A stretch of DNA of 64,000 bases, from contig OX104134.1 in NCBI GenBank assembly GCA_944470555.2, positions 114,012,701 to 114,076,700 on the forward strand, written 5' to 3'. The position numbers and the translations under genes are program-made. Source of the DNA: Heterobilharzia americana. Lineage: Eukaryota > Platyhelminthes > Trematoda > Strigeidida > Schistosomatidae. The notes under the pieces were generated by a model that saw only the letters and a list, made by a program, of their open reading frames with translations, did no database searches and was not told the DNA's origin. Below are positions 46,601 through 56,900 of this stretch, piece by piece; the stretch's first letter is position 1; each line of letters opens with the position of its first letter.

Positions 46601-49600
46601 ATTTTTCATATTGATTTTCCGATATTATTTGTTAAAGTGAACACCAGTAATGCTAGGTCCTATGTTCATAAGGTTTATCTGTCTGGTTATGTTTTGTAAA
46701 GTCAAGGATGACTGAAATTTTGGAGTTACAGTTAATACTCTCTTGATATTACTTACTACTAGGAATGTTTCTATGAGTCTATACAATACACGACTTTTCG
46801 ACTATCCTATCATTAAGCAAACGCTCAAACCATGATGCATTGTACCGAATTAGTAAGCCACTATTTTAAATAAGTTGCAAACAATTTACGACTTTACTCT
46901 GCACATCACTGATATTAACCGATGGTTTTACGGAGCCAAATGGCTGACAAAATCTGTCAAACTTACGTATAAGCGTGTACAATACGCGGATGTAGAAATT
47001 TGAGAAGAAAAGTACTGAAGTCAAGAACTACTTCTTTTTCGCTGGCAACTAATTCTTCATCATTTGAATCACTAATACCGAGTTCTTCGTTGTAAAGATC
47101 ATCGTCATCCTCTAAAGAAGATTCACCAGCTGCCTCCTCTTCCGCTTCTAAAAGTTAAGACATGAAAAAGTTCATTCAGCGCTATTTACTTTAAAGTAAA
47201 GTGAGTAGTCTGTTGGAATGTGTCTACTCAAATGTTAACTTTTATTCAAATAGATAGAGAGAACTACTGTTATCCTAAGGAAGTGAATCCAGAAAAGAAA
47301 TTCAACAAGAGGTCACAATAATACAAATTTAATTTATAAAACAAGAATCACATAAAAACGTATTATCAAACTAACCTAATTCTGACATATGAATTTGTCG
47401 CAAGCCTCCTAGTATATTCAAGCACTCAGGTGGTAGTCCAGCAGCACGTCCAGCATCGATAGCTGGATTATCTTCTTCAATAGTAATTGGAGCAATTTCT
47501 GGCCAAAGACGCCACATTCGTCTAGCCATCGCCAAAGCAGTTTTAGCTGCACCGGCAAACAAAGCAGCCTGAACTCGACGAATAGCTGATTTCAGTTGCT
47601 GATCTTCACTGTTACCTGTAGTAGCATCGAACAATCGTGTATCATTCATATCATCACCACTTTCATCATTTTCATTCTCTTGTTGAGTAGATCCAAGTAA
47701 CAGTTGTATAAGAGGACCCTCTAACTGACCAGACCACTGTTGTTCAAGACGGTTACTTCTTACTGCTTCGGGTCCTGACTCATCACATTACTTTCCTTTT
47801 TAATTTTCCCTTTCAATTGTCGTTTCTTTCTACGACGAACTCTTCGACGTTTTACGAGAAATTTTTTGCTGCCACTACCAATTTTTTTTGAGAGTAGACT
47901 TATAAATAAGTGACATCCTTCAACCAAATCGCACAAATATTCCCTAAGAAGAAAACAACTATGATACTTAGAAAAGACTGATACAACATAGATATGAAAC
48001 TATAGGAAATTGTTGACGCTAAATAGTGTCTAAGTCTTGGTTGTATGATGTTCTTTGAACTGGGTTGGTTAATACAACCGAGATCGTCCTGAGCTACAAA
48101 CATTCTCCACCATTTCAAAATCATGAGTGTGTAAGTGAATACACCAACTTCACAGAGTGCAAACAGACTAGTACAATATGATATAATCCAGCTGTAAAAT
48201 GAACAGTTACAGTCTAGCTAAAATAAATCATAGGAAACTAGGTGTTTATGGGCAACAGAATTCAAGAACTTATTCACACGACTTTTCATTGAAAAGAATT
48301 GACGTCAGTTGTATCAGATTGGACGGTGCAATTTAACTGTTATTCATTTTGCTGAATCAACCTGAACGGCTTCTGTTGTTTTATGGACATCATCTTACAG
48401 CTGTCTTGATACTGTGATTAGTTACATTCTTGCACTGCTTGTCAGTGTCACGAAGTGAAATTCTGGGCAATCCTTTCGCCATATTAGGAATTTGACAGTT
48501 GAATGGACGATTAACAACAGCCATATCTACTAGGAAATAAAATTTCAGATTATGTTTACTGTTTTTCTGGAGTTCTCAAAATATCTGGACGACAAAGGGC
48601 TGTTATTTTCACTATTCATCTTATAAATACACGATTAAACAGTAATCTAACCTACGGGAAAAAATCCTGTTCAGGGAACTCCATTCTTAGAACCATATCC
48701 ACCTGCATTTTATCACAGAACATCGATCACGTCTCCAGAGTTTATGAAGACGGTATCGTCTGGAAAGATAATGACAGCCTTACGGTAGTATCATGCAGCT
48801 CATAGAATTCAATTGCTCTAAAAGAGTGCCTTTCGCAGCACCCTTAGATCTACTAAGCAACCGACCAAACAACATTACTACTCCATCAATTTGTAACAAA
48901 TGAAAATCGGATAATATCAGATATAAAATTATAACTATACAACATAGCAAGAAAATAATAATAAAGGTTCGATAGTGAAATACTCAAAAATACTAGACAT
49001 CGCATACTTTGACATAAATATTTCATTGTAGTCTCTTAGAAGAATTGGAAATACCTCTTGATATTCAGAAACATAGAATACATTTTCTAGTAAAAAAAAA
49101 AAGAAGAGATGAGGTAAGTATAATTAAAGTAGATCATACAACTGCTTACATTAGACAGCAAGGATGTAATAAATCAGAGACGGAAGTAGGTGAAAACAAC
49201 GAAACAGCTTAAGACAATGAATGATGAACTACAATTTCACGCTGTTACTGTGTACCGCAGTATTTCACAACTGTATAACAGTCAACCAGGGTGTTAGTTT
49301 CCAGGCTTAAGTTGAGAGCTGAGTGCTTAAATAAAATTTCAACCGGGGTACAACGTCGTCAAAGTCATAAGACATTTAAGATCTGTAACCATCTAAACAT
49401 ATTTCTCAACAACTACTAGTGTATGGTCAAACAAACTTTAACTAACGTTCTAATAAGCACTAGTTGAATGTTTTACGACGAAGATCTTTCCATAACACCG
49501 ACCTTGTTGAACTTCGTGGTGAACTGCTTAAAGTCGAAAAATATACACTAATGACGTCAGATCTAGTGTTTACCTCGGTCCGTTAACATTTTAAGGATCC

Positions 49601-50933
49601 GTATTTTTGCTTATCAATGACTTTCTGGCTGTTAGTGACTGGGACGAAAAACCATCTTCAAAATCAAGCAGAAATCTTCAAGTCACAAACCTAGAAAATG
49701 TGAACACTTATTGAACATAAAAATAATCTCCAATATGATTTTTAGGTGCTAGTGGGAGGAAAGATATTTGAGTTTTGACCAATAAATTCAGTTAGTCTAC
49801 TTCATAGGAACAGCTCTTTAACTTAAACCTTGAAATACTAATACGAGTCATAAGACAAGAAATTATTGTCCATAATCATAACTGGTTGCGTTAAAAAACT
49901 GCAATGTGGATAGCACTTGGACGCAAATTCGAACTATGGATCCCGAGAGATTTACAAACCTATATGGTAAAACAATCCTTCAATAAACAGCAAATGACTT
50001 GAATTGGATTAGTAATGACTAGACGATCAAAAACCTTTCTCATTATTTCCTGTCAACCAAAAATTCGAATTGGTGCAAGGTTGTTTTATATGGAGTAGTA
50101 AAATAACTTGAAATAATATTTAAGCCCAGTTCACATATTAAAAGGGAGATATGCAATATGCGTACTCAATTATGTCCGTCTTACAGAAAACATGTCTACG
50201 TTATTGGTAACGATAGAGAAACAACTACTGCTCATTTTAATTACATACCGATAATTGACTCAGCAACACTGGCTTGTAAACGTAAACGTTCTTCAACGCA
50301 TTCCGGTGTTTCTTCATCTTCGGGTTGAACAGTTTTATCCTCTGCAGTCACGTTTAGCATACGATTTAGGCAAGTTAAAAATTCTCTGTAAGCAGCTATG
50401 GAGAGTTCTAAACGTCGAGCTGCTTGCATTGCACGCTGATTCGAGGATCCACCACGCTTATTTGTGAATAAATGTTCTCGGTAATTCATCACTTGATCAT
50501 ATATCCAGTGGAAAATTGAAACACTAAGGGTTTCACTTTGAAGAAAAAAATGCAGTTTTCAGTTAAAATTTGATAATTCAATGGAAACGAGGTAAAAATA
50601 ATCTACGAACAATTTTAAAAAATGGTGTCATCAGGTTATAACCCCACGAAAGTTTCCAAACCAATAACCGAATGAGAAAACATGAACGAAAATTCAACCA
50701 CGAGTGGTCAAGGATGGGTGTTAGTGAAATCCATAGAAAATGATAGTTGATATACGATTTTTTTCACGAAAAAAGCCAACATAGCACGTTCGAAAAATCC
50801 CATACACCAGGCGTTTCAATCACTCTTACCTTTGCGAGTAACAACAGCTAGTGGTCTTGTCAGTTACGTTCATGACGAACATTTTTCATAATGAAAATGT
50901 AAACCAGATTTTATGGACACTAGTAAATCCTTA

Positions 50934-50977
<44 letters not shown>

Positions 50978-53900
50978 CGCATATGTGCAGCCAGATTTGG
51001 CAATTCATAGCTTCAAACCTCAGTTGTGTATTCAAAAGAAACATGTACGAACACTTTCTTTACCATGGCCTTAATCAGAAATCAAATCTTACTGTTCACT
51101 GCATTTTATAAAAACTATTGAGATCATGCCCTGTTACGTAATATCATTTCACTCCCTACACACGCCTATCGATTAAGTTTGATCTTTGAACGGAAACTTT
51201 TCTAGAACATTCCATAACATCTTATATATTTACTAATGTACAGCTGTGAAAATGAGTCGTCGAAAAAATGATTATCCTCTTTTTATTTCTCAATGACCAA
51301 ATGGGGATTTTTCGTCGTCACTAAGTTGACTGACGAACTAAATTAGTTGCTAAAATGACTGAAAATAAAGCCGTTCAGAAATGTTGTTGGGGTAAATATA
51401 CCGATTTTAAACTGTGGAAAAAACTTGCTGAATCATTATTGCAATGATCAGCATAGTTAAGTAAACTGACACAATGCATACCTGATGTAGTCCGATCGAA
51501 ACCGATAAACTCTACAAAAAGCCATGAAGAATCGCATAGTCCAGAGAAAATACGTTTCATCATTCTCTTGAGTAGTTTGACGAGTTAAACCTGACTGTAC
51601 GGCCCGCATGATTGGATTATAACAGAACTTTAGGAATTGCCAACAGAAACTCTGGATTATTGATAAAAACAAGTAATAATAGTCGAATATTGGTAGATGT
51701 TGAAATTACAATAACGATTAATATAAGCTTATGAAATAAAAACACAATAAAGCTCACCAGTATGTGGTAGCTTGTAAACTTTTATTCTTTGAAGAATTAG
51801 CTTGGAAAAAAAACAGCATAACACCACAGATCGATTCTTTTGCTTTGCTTACATATTACGAGCTCATTTTTATGAGTTTACTGTGGATTACTAAGATATT
51901 GTTTGCAACCTTACCAATGAATAATTATATATTTCGTGCTAGAAACTGAAGTCGATAAAGAGACAACAAGCTAACGCCATCTCTTTTAATACAGAATATC
52001 TCGTAGTATATTAAATCTTAATACATCAGTCATAACATACAGCTTCGTACGCGAATCCGTATAGATGGATATGCTGCATTTTTTTAAAAACAATTAAATG
52101 CATGGTCTCTTATTCTAAGTGACGGAAACCTCCCATATAGTTACGATGATTCCACATCGTAACTCTAACATTTGGAAAGCTAACATTGTCCTAAATTGGC
52201 TAGAGGATTTCGGTGTAAATGATTCTCAACTGTTCAAACTAATCAAAAACAAGATATGCACCACGTACTCCTGGAAAAGTCATGAACAAAGTGTTGAGAA
52301 AACGAAATAAAACAAATGTGACATGGTGAAAAAGTAAATATGCTTAATTATTGATGCAGTTATGTTATTAAAATGCATTCAATACGATACCTGCAGATAT
52401 AATTGGACAGCCAAAATTGAACGCCGGTGCACTGACCGATCAACCAAAGGTTTACGATTTTTAGGTTTCCGAAACTTCCGTTTACCTAAATCCAACTCAA
52501 CAATTCCAACATTATCCTCCACATCTCTGGTATTATGTAGACGCGTACCAACTGATGCAGCTATTCTAGTCGCATATGTAATATCATGGTGGTAAATAAG
52601 TGGCCGTTCACTTAAAGACGATGTGTTTCCCAACTCAAAAGCGCCACCAAATCGAGTTTGCCTATGCAGAAAAGGTGTTGAAAGCAAAATAGTATTTTTT
52701 TACTGCAATGACAAATGTTACTGTTAAAAGGATGCGGAAACAAATCGCAAAACATAAATAGTTCAAAGTACCCAAGGTTTTTTGAGATGTGATGCCAGGC
52801 GTTTCGGGATCATGTTGCGTGAGTTTATCACTTAGGGAATATATAAGGCCTACACATGTATGCACACTATTCACTGCAAGAAAAGTGAACTTGCACTCAG
52901 CTACAATTTAACTACACTGCACTATTAAAAGGTCTTCGAAGGATATCTGTTCCATTTTACCTGAACATTCAGTGATGAACTTTAACTTAAAAAACTTGAT
53001 GGTGTCACTTAAAGCGATGGTTCGTATGCAACGGAGACTAAATAGACCTATTCAGTTTGATAGGAATGTCGTGAACAAGTAATTTTACTTAGAAGGATGA
53101 GAGTGACACCATCAAAGGACATCTCATATTGGTATACATAGTATGTGGTTAGTTTCGCTAATTACTTATTATAATTTGGATTGACTCATCGGTCAGGAGA
53201 AGCCATAACCCAGTATACACACCATATAAAAAGTATCTAATTCCAAGTATAAAGGTAAGCTGAGTATAAGATATGTAAGCAATCTTACTGGAGCTAAACA
53301 CTCAGCAATAAATATCAACGAAAGCCTGAAACACTTTTTACTTCAATGATTTGAAGACATACATACACGTTCGGATAACCTAGTGCCCAAAAATAATAAA
53401 AGCTTATTAGTGGAGTTTTTTACGAATACATACCAATGAACACTGTGCCTTACACAAATAACTTGAGACGCCATAGTTGTAGACGGTCAATTGAAACTAC
53501 TCTCTGTTTTATGTAGTTAGGTAGGCTATCCAGTCTCGGTAACAATTTGTAGGAAGAGTGGTAAAGACAGTTGGTAACCTACACCCAAAGGTTAGCAGAT
53601 ATCATTGTATTTCCGCAACGTCATCCAAACTGACTGATGCGTAGAAACTAACTCCAGATGGCTCCAACCACAACGAACAGCGAAAGCAGCTTAAACGTAA
53701 ACTGATCAAGAGTTCGCGTCGATCACGAAGAGTGGTGGATAAAGAAAGCGACAGAGAAGGCATCAGCGTTAGGTAATACCTGGAAACTATTTTGGCCTAA
53801 TAAGGGTACCGGTAAGAAGACACCATAGCCGGAAAGAATGGAGTGCTGGTAAACTCCTAGTACAGGCGGCTAGAACATTTGGCAGAACACTTTGGAGCAA

Positions 53901-56900
53901 AGTTCAACTGACCCTAAACCAGGCTAAAGTTGCCCAACGTTCATCCAGAACATGAATGGGACGCAGATGTCGGTCTTGCAACTCTCCTTGAAGTTGAAAA
54001 AGCTGTATAGAACCTGAAGCGAACCAAAGCAGCAAGACCTGACGGTTTGCCACCTCAGGTTTTCAAGGATAGCGGCAAGAAGTCGATAATTAAACTGGTG
54101 GAGGTACTACGTACTGCATAGGAATCAGAAGTTTTGCCGCCAGGCTGGTCTATTTCACTGATCATCCCAGTTTATAAGAAGGGGAAGAAATCTTCTTGTG
54201 ACAATTATAGAGGAATTAGTTCGACTTATATCGTGTCGAAGATCCTAGGCTCTATAGTTATCCGACGCCTAACTGGATCTGGAGAAGAGCAAAGTCGAGA
54301 AAACCAGGCAGGTTTCAGGGAGACCTGGACAAGGGTGCACTGATGGCACATTCACCTTGTGATAAGTTCTTGAACACAGGCATACCTACTGACCAGTAGC
54401 TGACACTTGCCATATTTGTTGACCTGAAGGTGTCATTTGACTCAGTCGACCGTGATGTGTTGCGGTAGTGTCTGACTGTGAAGAGAGTGCCAAGAAAGTA
54501 TGTAAGGCTAATCAACGCTCTTTACTCGAACGTAGACAGCTTTTTCAAGGTTTATGGAGAGTTGCCACGAAAACTGACGACAACTAGTGGTGTTCGTCAG
54601 ATGTTTAACTTCTTTATGGGCGTACTAATGAACATGACCTTAGGTACATCTGACTTCACAGAGATTGATCTACTCCCTGGAGGCCATCTGGTCAACTTGG
54701 AGTACGCGGATGATATCGGCCTGCTGGATGAAGACGCTGACAAAATGCGGAGTCTTCTGGAAGTATTGAGCAAAAAGCTGGTGAAATATCCGACTATCTT
54801 TCAAAGGATTAGTATACGGCGCTGCAGTCCGTTCTGTCCTATTGTAAGCCTGTGGGACATGGCCGTTAAAAGTAAAAGTCATGAAGCGGTTACAGGTGTT
54901 TTGATCATATATATCTTCGTAGCACTGCTCCCCTTTGGTGGAATCACTGTGTGAGCAATGTTGAGGTCAGGTGAACGGAACTAGGCAAGTTGATTGATGA
55001 GGCTGTGAACCTTAGGCAACTGAGACGGTTTGGACATGTATTACGCATGCCGAACCACTGCCTACCTCAACCAGACATGCTAGGAGAAGTTTGATTACGT
55101 TGTAAGAGAGTTCAGGGTGGCCAGATCAAGACCTAGCACCAGTCGATGAAGTCTCTCACCGTTGGCGTGAGTCGCGTGGGGAGATGCAGACTGACAATTA
55201 GGGGTCGCCGAGACGATAGGAATAAGTGGTTGGGAATTTGGTTGACATGGCCGGAAATCGATCACAATGGCGCAGACGTATTTACATCTTCTAGAGCTTG
55301 AATATCCGCACTAACCTTTATGTAATACATAATTTATTCTCTCATACTTCTTTGATATCACTCTTTTTCTATCCACTTTTTCTTTGTGTACTACTGTGAA
55401 GTGTGGCGACTTGAGCCGATACACCCGTGTGCTAGGTTTTACGTTGATTTTGTCTGTCTGTCTGTTTATCAAAGGATGAATACATAGATAATCGAAGAAT
55501 GCAGTTTTCATCGATGTTAAAGAAAACTTGTTACCGAAGATTATATATTTCTAAAAGGTTGCTGATAACAAAAATGGGAGCTGGTTAGATTTGGGATGCG
55601 AGGTTGTTGTGAAGAGATAAAAATTAAATGCATCTGTGATATTGCAGTCCGTAGTCAATCATATCATCTAGAGTCGCCAACCGCTTATTTTCACTGTTTT
55701 GGATACTTTTTTGATCTAGAATCCTCCAGTTCCTATAATGACTCAGAAGAGAAGTTAATAACTTCGTGGATTAATGCTATACCAGTAACTTCGCTCTTAT
55801 TTATTCCTGACACGAATTTTGCTAGCCATCAGAACAAAAATGATAAAAATCACTCAAACTTATGAAATCAATTCACACCTATAACTTAAAACATTTAAAA
55901 CTTACCTCAAGTTGCAACCGTAGAGAAAGCTTTTTCGTTCAGTATCACTTCGAGCTTTCCACCTTTCAATAAGCCTGAACAACCGTCTTGTAATTTAAAC
56001 AACTGAAACCTACTCCCTGCGTGTATTCAACTCTATCTGAGTTTCTGCAGCCTTTCCAGCGCAGGCAAGTAGATCAGGAGTCTGAAAAAAATGAAAAAAT
56101 CTATTTTTTGAGCGTTTAGGAGAATTCGAATTCAAAAGATGAACAGATGGAAAATTATCTTTCAACTTTACATCGTAAAGCGTATACACGATAAGGAACA
56201 TTCATTACAGCAATGAATAACATGGAATAAATAATGTACGGTTGACTCAGCTTCTAACATTCCAGATATTAAATCAGATCTACTGCCATTTCAGGTTCCA
56301 TTTTGTTGCAATTACTTATATCAACCTGGGAGATAAAGGATTATGGCTCATTGGTCTAAGTAAACATGCTCGAACTGGTGGGTTACAGGTTCGCATCTCT
56401 ACTCACCCACCGAGGTTTTTGCAGCTAAACTGTACTCTCAGCTGAAAGACAATAAACTAGCGTAAATGAACCGTATGCGGTATCTCAGACTAAAAATTAA
56501 AAACAGGGTTGCGTAGTGTTATAGACTAGTAAACTAACCAACATTTATAAAAGTCAGACCACTCTACCTATACCTAGACAAGTTGCTGAAAACAGCCGTC
56601 AACACTAAGGTGAGCAGATGTTGTTCCTCTCAAGGACACTAAGATTTATGATTTTTTAAATAAAAAGTTTGCATTCTCTTACCTTGTTTAAGTCAACTTC
56701 AAAACATTTTACCTCTTGATCCCGGTTGGACAAACTACGAAGATTTATACGTCACTGGTTTTCCGCTTTCGAATCCGACTATGAATGCCTGTCGCAGGTA
56801 TCGGGATACGCAAAGGGGATGGGAGCGAGCTAATTTTCAGAATAACCTCTTCCACCCCCCCCCCTTCCCATTGGAAAGACAGTGTCAACGTGGCACTACC

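Larger units (their letters stand above)
41890..46960. other. TIMELESS intron content
   Basis: Intron between the exons at 46967-47147 and 41707-41884. Holds the (AT)n array, a family-F 3' fragment at 43.89-44.24 kb (minus), a tRNA-like repeat near 44.63 kb and the SINE pair at 45.15-45.77 kb. 41.9-43.5 kb and 45.9-46.96 kb show nothing recognisable. Confidence 0.5.

Noticed and set aside
47900..48124. 74-codon hydrophobic minus-strand ORF as a TIMELESS exon
   Set aside because: It does not resemble the missing helix, and its phase and splice signals do not fit the neighbouring exons.
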